Source: UBA6623 sp965248235
Lineage (GTDB): Bacteria > Acidobacteriota > Terriglobia > Bryobacterales > UBA6623
NCBI GenBank assembly: GCA_965248235.1
Contig: CBDFIU010000004.1
Coordinates: 992,001-1,056,000, forward strand
Direction: 5' to 3'
DNA: 64,000 bases
This document shows, piece by piece, positions 8,670-17,319 of the stretch (the first letter of the stretch is position 1; each line of letters opens with the position of its first letter). The notes under the pieces were generated by a model. That model saw only the letters and a program-made list of their open reading frames with translations. It made no database searches and was not told the origin of the DNA. A program made the position numbers and the translations under genes.

Positions 8670-9317
8670 TTAGTCGGCAAGAGGTTCAAAATCCTGATAG
8701 AAAACCGAGATCCGCTCCCAGATGAATTCCAGCGCATCGAGCAACTGATGATCCGCGTCGACTAACTCCAGTTCGACGTTTGGACGCCCCCATGAAAATT
8801 CCACCGAAAATTGCGGCGGGACGACATCGTCCATGTGGCCGTGGTAGATGTGCGTGCGCTGGGGAACGTCCGGAAACTCGTCGTATCGCAAGGCGTCTTC
8901 ATAGAGCCCGTAGCCGATCGGGACGAAATCCATAGCCGCCGGATGATGGACCTCGCGAGTGCCTGTTTGCTTCCAGCGCGCCATTTCCTCGGCGCCTAAA
9001 TCTTCCGCCATCCGTCGGGCGCAGGCGAACGCCGGAGCGAGCAGGACGAGCCGCCGAATTGTCTCGGGATGCTTTGCCGCGTACAAGGCCGCCAAGTAGC
9101 CGCCCATGCTCGACCCGATCATCATCATGGGCTCGAGTTCGCGGACGGCTTGATCGACGACATCGAGCTGACTCGAGATCGTCATCCTTTCGAAGTCCGG
9201 GGCCAGATCGGGGGTATGAACCGTTCCGCCGATTAAGGCGAAGTTGCGGTGAAAGTAGCGGGCCTTGGTGGATTCCGGACTTGACGCGAAACCGTGAAGG
9301 TAGAGGATATTGGCCAT
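8670..9317 (-). CDS. YqiA/UPF0227-like alpha/beta hydrolase
   Basis: A 215-residue alpha/beta hydrolase of the YqiA/YcfP type. It starts with the strand-loop ANILYLHGFASSPESTKA. The nucleophile elbow is MIGSSMGGYLAA (Ser about residue 69), the acid is likely in YHGHMDDVVPP, and the His in DADHQLLDALE. The family cleaves short acyl esters. Physiological substrates are unknown. The gene lies one base upstream of the ECF sigma gene, so they may be cotranscribed. Confidence 0.78.
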   Translation of the reverse strand: MANILYLHGFASSPESTKARYFHRNFALIGGTVHTPDLAPDFERMTISSQLDVVDQAVRELEPMMMIGSSMGGYLAALYAAKHPETIRRLVLLAPAFACARRMAEDLGAEEMARWKQTGTREVHHPAAMDFVPIGYGLYEDALRYDEFPDVPQRTHIYHGHMDDVVPPQFSVEFSWGRPNVELELVDADHQLLDALEFIWERISVFYQDFEPLAD

Positions 9318-9399
9318 GGCGAGACAGCGATCCCGGAACCTGACCTTTAGGGTAAACGTTCTCGCGAGGCCTCGTGGGCCGATTGGCGGCTAACCGCCG

Positions 9400-9840
9400 C
9401 TACTCCGCCGCGATGATCTTCGAAAGTCGCCGTTGATGGCGCTCTTCGCCGCTGAATTCCGCTCCGAGGTAGGTTTCGACAATTTTTTTCGCCAACTCCA
9501 CGCCGATGACGCGCCCGCCCAGGCACAGGACGTTTAAATCATCATGCTCGACGCCTTGGTGCGCGGAGTAAGTGTCGTGACACAATGCCGCCCGCGCCCC
9601 TTTGACTTTATTGGCGGCTACCGACGCCCCCACGCCGCTGCCGCAGACAACAATGCCTCGCCGGGCCTTGCCGCCAACGACAGCCCGCGCCACGGCTAGA
9701 GCGAAATCCGGGTAGTCGTCCTCGGAATCGTATTGGTGGGCTCCGAGGTCTTCGACCTCGTGTCCCGCCAGACGGAGGATGCCGGCCAACTCTTCCTTAA
9801 GCGGGAAGCCGCCGTGATCAGCTCCGATTGCGATTTTCAT
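9400..9840 (-). CDS. rpiB: Ribose-5-phosphate isomerase B
   Basis: A 146-residue RpiB/LacAB-family isomerase that interconverts ribose-5-phosphate and ribulose-5-phosphate in the pentose phosphate pathway. The N terminus MKIAIGADHGGFPLKEEL carries the conserved ADHGG. The catalytic Cys is in IVVCGSGVGASVAANKV, and the phosphate-binding His/Arg region in ALCHDTYSAHQGVEHDDLN. NVLCLGGRVIG is also diagnostic. Length is normal for the family. Its upstream region ends in an IS1595-family element 94 bases away, which may have altered its promoter. The longer frame reaching 10323 runs into the IS and is not real. Confidence 0.93.
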   Translation of the reverse strand: MKIAIGADHGGFPLKEELAGILRLAGHEVEDLGAHQYDSEDDYPDFALAVARAVVGGKARRGIVVCGSGVGASVAANKVKGARAALCHDTYSAHQGVEHDDLNVLCLGGRVIGVELAKKIVETYLGAEFSGEERHQRRLSKIIAAE

Positions 9841-9934
9841 GGAAGTCTCGATTGTAACGAACCTGTCTTCACGTGAGCCACCCACCGTCGTCAACTTCTC
9901 GGCTAACTTCAAGGCAATGCAAAATTTACCGCCT

Positions 9935-10980
9935 GATGGGTATTTACTTGACTCAGGTATTGGGAATATTGGGAAATAGCCCCTACATGTTGTGGTCGTC
10001 CGTAGCGCGTGTCGCGGTGCCTCCGACCAGCGATTTGTAGGGTGCCGGTGGCACGGCGACGGCCTGTTGAACCAGGCGGTAAAAGAGCTTGCCTCGACTT
10101 CTGGACTTGCGGCGGTTGAAGCGGAAGGCGAATTCGTCGAGGTAGGAGTCGAGATGCTCGTGACTGACCGCTCCTTGATGCGTGCCCAGTATCCAGCGGC
10201 TTCACTAACGACACCACGCGGTGCACCCGGGGGAGCAGTTTCGAGGCGCGCGCCGGTTGCCCCTCCAGGTAGCTCACCTCGTGGCGATAGCCGTCGCCTT
10301 CGAGCGGTTCGTATCCCAGCCAACCGTCGGTATGGACCACGCTGCCGGGTTCGATCGACTCGCCGACGAAGGCCATCAAGCTGTCCCCGGAGGCGTTGGG
10401 AATGGTGCGTATCCGAACCCGCCCGATGCCGGCACCATCTTCCTCGGCCGCTACTACAATCAGCGCCTTAGCGTCGGTTTGGCGACCGCGCACGCCCTCC
10501 TCCAAGCCTCCTAAGTAAGTCTCGTCAACCTCCACGCGCCCGCTGAGCCGATCGCGTCCGGGCCGCACCATGGCGCGCCGGAGCTTATGCAACCAAGTCC
10601 AGGCCGTTTTGTAGCTGCCCAGGCCCAACACCCGCTGCAAGCCCAGCGCGCTCGCCCCGTTCTTCTGGCTCGTGAGCCACCACATGGCTCGAAACCAACT
10701 CTGGAGGGGTTGGCGGGTGTCTTGAAATATTGTGCCCGCCGTTGGAGAAGCTTGATGCCCGCAGCCGGCGCACTCCAGCAGCGCTGTCCGCACCGCCCAC
10801 GCTTTGTCGTGCCCGCATCGCGGACAACGAAAACCCTCCGGCCAGCGGAGTTGACACAGATACTCTCGACAGGCCTGCTCGGTGGCGAAACGCGCCTCGA
10901 ACTCGGCCAGATTCCGAGGATAATCTTCCATTTCCCCGATCCTACATCTTGTGGTCACCTGAGTCAAGTAAATACCCATC
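9935..10980 (-). mobile_element. IS1595-family element, copy A (degenerate)
   Basis: A 1046-bp insertion with 24-bp perfect terminal inverted repeats (beginning GATGGGTATTTACTTGACTC). Flanking octamers TACCGCCT (9927-9934) and TGCCGCCT (10981-10988) match at 7 of 8 positions and are read as the 8-bp target duplication usual for this family. Compared with the intact copy at 17320-18355, it has a 9-bp tandem duplication (TATTGGGAA) just inside the left end and one extra base in the transposase gene. It lies between divergent rpiB and the TonB receptor gene. Confidence 0.9.
9983..10931 (-). pseudogene. IS1595-family transposase, frameshifted (copy A)
   Basis: The reading frame starts at ATG 10931 (MEDYPRNLAEF) and has the N-terminal zinc ribbon (CPRCGHDKAW and CAGCGHQASP) and the first DDE motif (VEVDETYLGGL), then VVHTDGWLGYEPLE. 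An extra base near 10198-10201 shifts the frame after VHRVVSLVK, so the C-terminal part of the catalytic domain (GTHQGAVSHEHLDSYLDEF in the intact copy) is read out of frame. It should be inactive unless supplied in trans by copy B. Confidence 0.85.
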
Positions 10981-11034
10981 TGCCGCCTTTTTGGCGTCAT
11001 CGGCGGTTTTCCTCTATTCTTGAGCTTAGGGCCC

Positions 11035-14000
11035 GTGGTAAGACTTCTTTTTCGACCCGGAAGAGCGGTGGGGTGCCGGTGGAGCAAGCCCCCCGGCCCG
11101 GCATGTCTTGCCGTCGTTACGTTGTTTTTGCTTGCCCCCCTCCACCTCTCGGCCCAAACCGCCGCGGGGCGTCTTTCAGGTACGGTGCTCGACCCCAGCG
11201 GAGCCGCCGTCCAAGACGCGGCGGTTACCGTTCGCAGCGACGCTTCCGGGGCCGTTTTCAGTGTTACGACCTGGTCCTCGGGGAGCTTCTCGGTGATCGA
11301 CTTGACGGCCGGGACCTACGCCGTCGAAATCGAGGCCCCGGGTTTTCGCCGTCACGTCGCGACACAAGTCAAGGTCGACATTGCCGGCGAGACGTCGCTG
11401 CCGCCGGTGCGGCTCGAGTTGGGGGAAATCAGCGAGGTCGTCGAAGTCGAGGCGGGCGTCAACCAAGTGCAAACGACGACCGCCGAGTTAACCTCGACGG
11501 TCACCAAAGAGCAGATCCAGCATCTGCCGCTGATCGGACGAAATCCGCTTTCCCTGGTTTCTCTCGAGGCCGGCACCGCCTACGCGGGAGCCAACCCAAC
11601 CGTCATCAACGGCATGCGGACGTCTTTCAGCAACGTCACCCTCGACGGCATCAACATCCAAGACAATTTCATTCGCTCTGACGCGCTGGATTTCATTCCC
11701 AACCGCGTGCTGATTGACCAAATCAGCGAGTTCACGATCACGACACAGAACGGGAGCTCCGCGGTCGGCGGCGGGTCGTCTCAAGTGAACTTCAGCACGC
11801 CGTCGGGAACCCGCGATTTTCACGGCAACGTTTATTTGCATAACCGCAATTCGAAATTCTCCGCGAATGAGTGGTTCAGCAATAAGACGGGTCTGCCCAA
11901 GCCCTTGCTGAATTTGAACCAATTCGGCGGCTCGCTGTCGGGGCCGATCGTGAAGAACAAGCTGCTGTTCTATACGAACTACGAAGGGTTTCGGCAACGC
12001 GCCGAAACGTTGGTCAATTCCGTGATCCTCACCCCCGAGGCTCGCCGAGGCATCTTCACCTATCGCGACAACCAAAACCGTGTCCAAAAGATCAATGTCT
12101 TGCGAGCTGTCGCTATCAATGAAGATCCCGAGGTGACGAACATTCTGGCTTCGGTTCCGGGGCCGGAGCGGATCAACAATTTCGACGCCGGCGACAGCGA
12201 CCGCGGCCTGCTGCGCAATACCGCCGGATACCGCTTCAACGCCCAAAATAACGGTGATCGCGATGCTGTCACCAACCGTCTCGACTACGTGGCTTCAACG
12301 AAACACATCATTAGCGGAACCTACCAATATTCCCGCGACGAGCCCGACCGTGCCGACATCGGCAACGGCTTCCACCGCGTTCCGGTCATCAAGGAATTCA
12401 GCCATACGCAATTGCTCTCGCTCGGTTGGCGCTGGAGCCCGAGCCCGCGATGGTCGAACGAGCTGCGCGGGGGCTTTAACATGGCGCCGGGAGAATTTCG
12501 CACCTTCGAACAGCGCGGCTCGCCGTTGATCGGCGGTTTCTCGTTTACGAATCCCGTCGTCAACTTTGAGCCCCAGGGCCGGTTCACCGACACCTTCAAT
12601 TTCATGAACAACACGTCGTATCAGCGGGGCAATCACAACCTGCGTTTCGGCGCTTGGTCGCAGCGTGTTTACGTCGAAAGTTTCAATAGTGCCGGGACAA
12701 CGCCGGGCTTCAGTCTCGGCGTCAGCCTCGATAGCCCCTTCGCGTTGAGCACGCGATTCTTTCCCGGCGGGATCTCCGGGGCCGATATGGCGGCGGCCGA
12801 GGCACTGCTCGCGACTCTCGGCGGCCTGGTGTCAAGCGGTTCACGGACCTTCAACGTTCCGTCGCGCGACCAGGGATTTATTCCCGGCGCCGAACTGCGG
12901 CGTAATTTCAGACTCAACAGCCACGCCTTCTACCTCACCGATTCCTGGCGCGTTCGCCCGCGGCTGACCGTGAATGTGGGCGTGCGCTGGGAAGACGTCG
13001 GCCGCGTCGAAGAGCGCGACGGGCTTACCTTGAGCCCCGTGATCGGGCCGGGAGGCGTCGTCGAAACGCTGATGAGCGACGCGACCATCGACTTCGCGGG
13101 CTCGGCGGTTGGGCGACCGCTCTACGGTAGAGATCTCAACAATTTCTCACCGAACATCGGTATCGCCTATGACCTGTTCGGTAACGGTAAGACGGCCTTG
13201 CGCGCCGGCTACAGCATTAACTACGTAGTTGACGAGTTGATGCAGACCACCGACAATGCCACCGGCGCCAATGACGGTTTGCAGGCTTTCCCGAATCTTC
13301 GGAACCTGAACCTGCGATTGAGCGACGCCCTGCCCTCGTTTGAAACGCCTGAGTTCAAGGTCCCCCGCCGATCGAGCGAAAACCTGGCTGCCAACCCCGG
13401 CTCGGCGCTTTTCGCCGTCAATCCCGACCTGCGCACCCCCTATGTGCAGCAGTGGAACTTCGGCATCCAACACGAAGTGATGCGTAACACCGTCTTCGAT
13501 GTACGCTACGTCGGCAACAAGGGGACGAAGCTGTTGCGCGGCTTCGATTTCAATCAGGTGATTGTTCGGGAGAACGGTTTCTTGGAGGACGTAATTCGGG
13601 CGCGGAACAACGGCTTTCTGGCCCTCGATCGTTTTGGAGAGTTTGATCCCGAGTTCAATCCGGCCATCTTGGGAAGCCAACCCCTGGCGGTCTTTCCGCG
13701 GCTCGACCAGGGCGGGCTGATTTCAGACCCGGGTATTCGCTCGCTAATCCGATCCGGCGAGGCCGGGGCGCTGGCCGCGCTCTACATCTTCAACTCGGAT
13801 CTTTTCTTGGCGGAAAGCGACGTGCGCTTCCGTCGCAATCCCGACACGCTGGTCGCCGATTTGATTACGAATTTCTCAAACAGCAGCTACCACGCCCTGC
13901 AGGTGGAACTGCGCCGACGCGCCGCGAGCGGGTTGCAGTTCCAAGCCAACTACACGTTTGGAAAAGTTCTGACGGATTCAAGCGGCACCGGCGTTCGTTT

Positions 14001-14679
14001 CGACCCCTTCCTCGATTTCGCGCGGCCGCAACTCGAACGCGCCCGCGCGACCTTCGACGTCAATCACGTTTTCAACGCCAATTTCGTTTGGCCGCTGCCC
14101 TTCGGCGCGGGGCAGGCCTTGAATCCTTCGAAGGCGCGTCGGCTGGTTGAGGGTTGGACGTTGTCTTCTATCTTGACTTGGCAGTCCGGCGCGCCGCTGT
14201 CGATCCTTTCGGGCCGGGGGACCTTGAACCGAACCGCGCGCTCTTTTAAGAACACCGCCTCGACTGCCCTGACGAAAGGCGAACTGGATCAAGTCGTGGG
14301 ACTCCGCATGACCGACGACGGGCCATTCTTCATCGATGCCTCGGCCATCAGTCCGCGCGACAATAGCGGCGTGGCCGCCGACGGCGACGATCCTTTCGCG
14401 GGGCAAATCTTCTTTCACCCGGGGCCCGGCGAGTTGGGCGGCCTACAGCAACGACTGTTTTCCGGTCCCTCCGCCTTGGCTTTCGATTTGGCGTTGGACC
14501 GAACGATTCGGTTCAAGGAAACCCATTCGATTCTGCTCGGCGTCAAGATCGCCAATGCCCTCAATCATCCGTCGTTTTTCTCGGGAAGCCACACCATCGG
14601 CTCGCCGCAATTCGGTCGCCTGGGAAGCGTGTTGGTCGGCGCGCGGGTGATGGAATTTCAGATGCGCTACAGCTTCTGA
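11035..14679 (+). CDS. TonB-dependent receptor with carboxypeptidase regulatory-like domain
   Basis: A protein of about 1215 residues of the Oar/acidobacterial TonB-receptor type. After a signal peptide (LAVVTLFLLAPLHLSAQ) comes a CarboxypepD-regulatory-like beta sandwich (GRLSGTVLDPSGAAVQDAAV), then a plug (STVTKEQIQHLPLIGRNPLS, ending near VNFSTPSGTRDFHG), then a long beta barrel closing with VLVGARVMEFQMRYSF, a C terminus with terminal Phe as in outer-membrane barrels. The start is uncertain: GTG 11035 is used here, but TTG 11020 and GTG 11068 are in frame. IS copy A ends about 55 bases upstream, so the native promoter may be lost. Such receptors take up polysaccharide fragments or siderophores. 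The substrate is not evident. Confidence 0.88.
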   Translation: MVRLLFRPGRAVGCRWSKPPGPACLAVVTLFLLAPLHLSAQTAAGRLSGTVLDPSGAAVQDAAVTVRSDASGAVFSVTTWSSGSFSVIDLTAGTYAVEIEAPGFRRHVATQVKVDIAGETSLPPVRLELGEISEVVEVEAGVNQVQTTTAELTSTVTKEQIQHLPLIGRNPLSLVSLEAGTAYAGANPTVINGMRTSFSNVTLDGINIQDNFIRSDALDFIPNRVLIDQISEFTITTQNGSSAVGGGSSQVNFSTPSGTRDFHGNVYLHNRNSKFSANEWFSNKTGLPKPLLNLNQFGGSLSGPIVKNKLLFYTNYEGFRQRAETLVNSVILTPEARRGIFTYRDNQNRVQKINVLRAVAINEDPEVTNILASVPGPERINNFDAGDSDRGLLRNTAGYRFNAQNNGDRDAVTNRLDYVASTKHIISGTYQYSRDEPDRADIGNGFHRVPVIKEFSHTQLLSLGWRWSPSPRWSNELRGGFNMAPGEFRTFEQRGSPLIGGFSFTNPVVNFEPQGRFTDTFNFMNNTSYQRGNHNLRFGAWSQRVYVESFNSAGTTPGFSLGVSLDSPFALSTRFFPGGISGADMAAAEALLATLGGLVSSGSRTFNVPSRDQGFIPGAELRRNFRLNSHAFYLTDSWRVRPRLTVNVGVRWEDVGRVEERDGLTLSPVIGPGGVVETLMSDATIDFAGSAVGRPLYGRDLNNFSPNIGIAYDLFGNGKTALRAGYSINYVVDELMQTTDNATGANDGLQAFPNLRNLNLRLSDALPSFETPEFKVPRRSSENLAANPGSALFAVNPDLRTPYVQQWNFGIQHEVMRNTVFDVRYVGNKGTKLLRGFDFNQVIVRENGFLEDVIRARNNGFLALDRFGEFDPEFNPAILGSQPLAVFPRLDQGGLISDPGIRSLIRSGEAGALAALYIFNSDLFLAESDVRFRRNPDTLVADLITNFSNSSYHALQVELRRRAASGLQFQANYTFGKVLTDSSGTGVRFDPFLDFARPQLERARATFDVNHVFNANFVWPLPFGAGQALNPSKARRLVEGWTLSSILTWQSGAPLSILSGRGTLNRTARSFKNTASTALTKGELDQVVGLRMTDDGPFFIDASAISPRDNSGVAADGDDPFAGQIFFHPGPGELGGLQQRLFSGPSALAFDLALDRTIRFKETHSILLGVKIANALNHPSFFSGSHTIGSPQFGRLGSVLVGARVMEFQMRYSF

Positions 14680-14788
14680 GGGGCTGTGAAAAAATGCGGA
14701 CTGTACCGAGCGCCGACCGAATAAGTTCCATTGAATCAGTAACCGCATCCGGCGCGAAGTGGACTGTACCCGATTTTTTCACAGCCCC
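14680..14788. repeat. REPIN-like palindromic repeat, short copy 2
   Basis: Starts one base after the TonB receptor stop. The ends GGGGCTGTGAAAAAAT and ATTTTTTCACAGCCCC are perfect inverted repeats. The interior is close to that of 2819-2911, with scattered substitutions. Such an element directly after a stop codon could end or protect the transcript. Confidence 0.68.
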
Positions 14789-15322
14789 TGAGCCCGCGGC
14801 ACGAAAAACGGCCCGGTGTATGACCGAGAGGGAGGAGACTCGGGTCGGAATCACACACCGGACCGCATGAGCCCTGGTGGCTCGTGGGGACGATCCTCCG
14901 CGGCGGCGGGTGAGAGTGTGCCCGCTCATACTTCCCGACCCCGTCCGCGTCTGAACAACAGTCGAAAAGTCACCCGCCGCCTACGGATCCACGCCCCCTC
15001 TGGGGGAAGCAAACCCATCCATCGACTCCGCCAAACCCGGCTCGCGCAACGCCGCGCCTCGTCTACCCGGTATCCACCGCCCTGCCGGGCGATTTTACGA
15101 GCCGTCGTAACTGCCGCGCCGAATCCGGCGGAGTCGAGTTTCGAAGAGGCAGAAGAGGTGTCATATTCACCGCTTCGCCCCATAGGCGAGCATTTCGCGG
15201 GCCAAAACCGCCGCCCTATTGTCGACTTTTGTTATCAATCACTTACATGGGGACGGTCGCGCCGGTGTGTGTCCCGCGGGGGCAGGCCCGTGTCGCCGCG
15301 ACCCGCTTGTGAGAAATGCGGG
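14789..15322. other. Gene-free stretch with possible structured RNA (14813-14941)
   Basis: No frame here looks coding. Between 14813 and 14941 several stems can be drawn: CCGGTGT (14813-14819) with ACACCGG (14855-14861), GGGTCGG (14842-14848) with CCGACCC (14935-14941), GAGCC (14869-14873) with GGCTC (14879-14883), and GCGGG (14906-14910) with CCCGC (14921-14925). The first two pairings interlock like a pseudoknot. No known riboswitch or housekeeping RNA signature was recognised (no SRP, RNase P or tmRNA landmarks). It may be an unnamed RNA or chance. Confidence 0.25.
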
Positions 15323-15646
15323 TTAGAACGAGAGAGTTCCCGTTCGGGCGACTTCTTCCTGGTTCGGTAGATAGAGAGTTTGGCAGCGCTCGCAGCGGTA
15401 GACTTCGTCGCCCGCTTCCAGGCGAGAGGAAACTCCGTCGCCGTACTCGTACCAACGCTTCAGGTGCCCGCGGCAAATGTTGTTGTTTTTGCCGGGGTTG
15501 TTGCAGGCGCGCTGACGCGGAACGCGGCGTTTCAGCTTCGTTCCGTCGGCGAGAGTCGTCAACAGATGGGAATCCGGCTCTTCGGCCTTTTCTTCAGCCT
15601 TGTCGGGGGCGGCCTTCGCCGTCGTGCTTGCGGTTTCTTCTGCCAT
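15323..15646 (-). CDS. Small putative zinc-binding protein
   Basis: A 107-residue soluble protein. The N-terminal third is low complexity, rich in Ala, Glu and Lys. The middle holds RACNNPGKNNNICRGHLKRW and the C-terminal part DEVYRCERCQTLYLP, which together give two Cys pairs (C-x-C spacing of about eight residues, then CxxC) suitable for one zinc. The function is not recognised. A role in translation or RNA binding would fit the charge and size but is only a guess. Confidence 0.6.
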   Translation of the reverse strand: MAEETASTTAKAAPDKAEEKAEEPDSHLLTTLADGTKLKRRVPRQRACNNPGKNNNICRGHLKRWYEYGDGVSSRLEAGDEVYRCERCQTLYLPNQEEVARTGTLSF

Positions 15647-15794
15647 TGCGATTGGGTTCAGCGGTCGGTAGGTTTGCAGAGATGAACCAGCGGCCGGACA
15701 GCCAAAACGAGTATAACAAGTAGTTGCCCGATCCTGCCGATGATGCTCCTGGGAGCGCTCGCGCCGGAAATCAGTGACCGCACTCGCTCAAATC

Positions 15795-16241
15795 ATGAAG
15801 AAAACTTGCGCCACCTACGACGATGTCAACCTGGTGATTCGACTGTACGAGTTGCGGCGCGAGGAGAAATTGCGCGAGGCGCGGGCCTGGTTCGCATCTA
15901 AGTTTGAGGCCAAAACGGTCAAGGAATTCAACAAACTCTGTCCCGCCGGTTCCGAGGAAAACGGTCTCTTCCTCACCGTGGTTACCTACTGGGAATTGGC
16001 TGCGTCCTTCATCACGAGCAACGTCTTGCATGCCGAATTGTTCTTCGAAACCGGCGGCGAACTCTTCCTCGTTTGGGAGCGCGTCAAGAACATCGTTCCC
16101 GAATTCCGCAAGAGCCGCGAAGACCCCACGCTGCTGCGTAACCTCGAAAATGTGGCGGAGCAATACGAAGCTTGGCTCGACACTCCGAGGCCCTCCAAAA
16201 ACGAGCCGCCCAAGCCGAGCCGAATACGTACGGGCCCGTGA
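15795..16241 (+). CDS. DUF4760-like hypothetical protein
   Basis: A 148-residue soluble, helical protein. The pattern LVIRLYELRREEKLREAR, then TVVTYWELAASFITSNVLHA, LFFETGGELFLVWERVKNIV and ENVAEQYEAWLD resembles DUF4760-type proteins of Acidobacteria: a central YWE, a glycine, and a Trp before the last helices. The start is taken as ATG 15795, and an in-frame GTG at 15774 is possible. No strong ribosome site separates them. The function is unknown. It is transcribed away from the zinc-binding protein gene. Confidence 0.62.
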   Translation: MKKTCATYDDVNLVIRLYELRREEKLREARAWFASKFEAKTVKEFNKLCPAGSEENGLFLTVVTYWELAASFITSNVLHAELFFETGGELFLVWERVKNIVPEFRKSREDPTLLRNLENVAEQYEAWLDTPRPSKNEPPKPSRIRTGP

Positions 16242-17311
16242 GCCAATGCCCCCAAATAGCGTTGCAGCGCCGACCGGGACAATTTCGGAAGACATAACAC
16301 GAAAAGCCGCACGGGCGCGCAAACCGCGCGGACGATAATATGATCTATCGTCTAGTGGACTGTTCGAGGGCAGTTCTACGAATGGAATGTTTTCTTGAGC
16401 CTAGGATCGATTTGAACGAGCGCGCGGAAAAACACGTCCTTTCGCCACTCGCTCCAATGTGAGCCCAACATCGGGCGTAGGAATGGCACAAACAATTTCC
16501 AGAACCCTGGGTTGTAGATCCAGTATCTGATGCGCGTCATCAGCAAGCCGTACACGCAGAAAACGACACCGTAGGCCACAAAAAGCCAAGCGCCCTCGCT
16601 GGTGAAGGCCCCCCCTCACGAGCATGTATCCCAGACTCGCTACTGTTATCATCACGCCCACGACCGTCATGCTGAATGTGGCGCGGCGCGTGCGGGCTTT
16701 CGCCTCCGCTCGCTGCACTTTCCACTTGTTCAAGACGAGGCCCACCGCGTCGTGTCCCAGTGTGTAGCAGGTGATGGTCTGGTTCTCCCGCGTCCGGACT
16801 TCTTCGCGCCGGAGGATCCTGCGTTCATCGTCGGATAAATACCCCATCATCGTCGCGAAGGGAACCCGGCATTTCGCCGTTTGGGCCGCTAACTCCAGGA
16901 CGTCGACCCGCTGGCGCTCCGTGGTCGAAGTGCCGTCGACTTGCGTCCGAGCAACCATCCCCAGCACATCTCCCCAGCGCACCGCTTCATCTACGATCAG
17001 CGAGCCGGACACTCCGTTCTGGCGCGCGCCTTCCATCAGCGATTGCGCCACTTGCTGTTCGATCTGGCCCTCCACCCCTCCCAGGTATTCATAATCGTCT
17101 TCGGAAATGATCCAGGTGCCTTCTTTTTTTTAGGTGCTTTCCCACAGTCGATCGCAAACGATTTGCAAGGCGGGAAGGATGCCGCCGGAGAGGTTGGCTG
17201 CCAGCAAGTCGTCCGTGATCCTTTTAGGCACACTAGGCTCATAGGAAAACCGAAAATGCCAGCTTGGCGCACCAACACCAGCCACGCTATGTTTAAGCGT
17301 GGGCCTCGTAA

Positions 17312-17319
17312 TTGCTTCG
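17312..17319. repeat. 8-bp target site duplication, left (IS copy B)
   Basis: TTGCTTCG at 17312-17319 is repeated exactly at 18356-18363, flanking the 24-bp inverted repeats of the element. It marks the original insertion point inside the STAND NTPase gene. Confidence 0.95.

Noticed and set aside
9400..10323. A long frame that would add about 160 residues before the RpiB start
   Set aside because: The addition runs into the IS1595 element. The normal RpiB start MKIAIGADHGG is at 9840.
14816..15370. Open frames on the plus strand between the TonB receptor and the zinc-binding gene
   Set aside because: No domain, unusual composition, and overlap with a possible structured RNA. Treated as non-coding.
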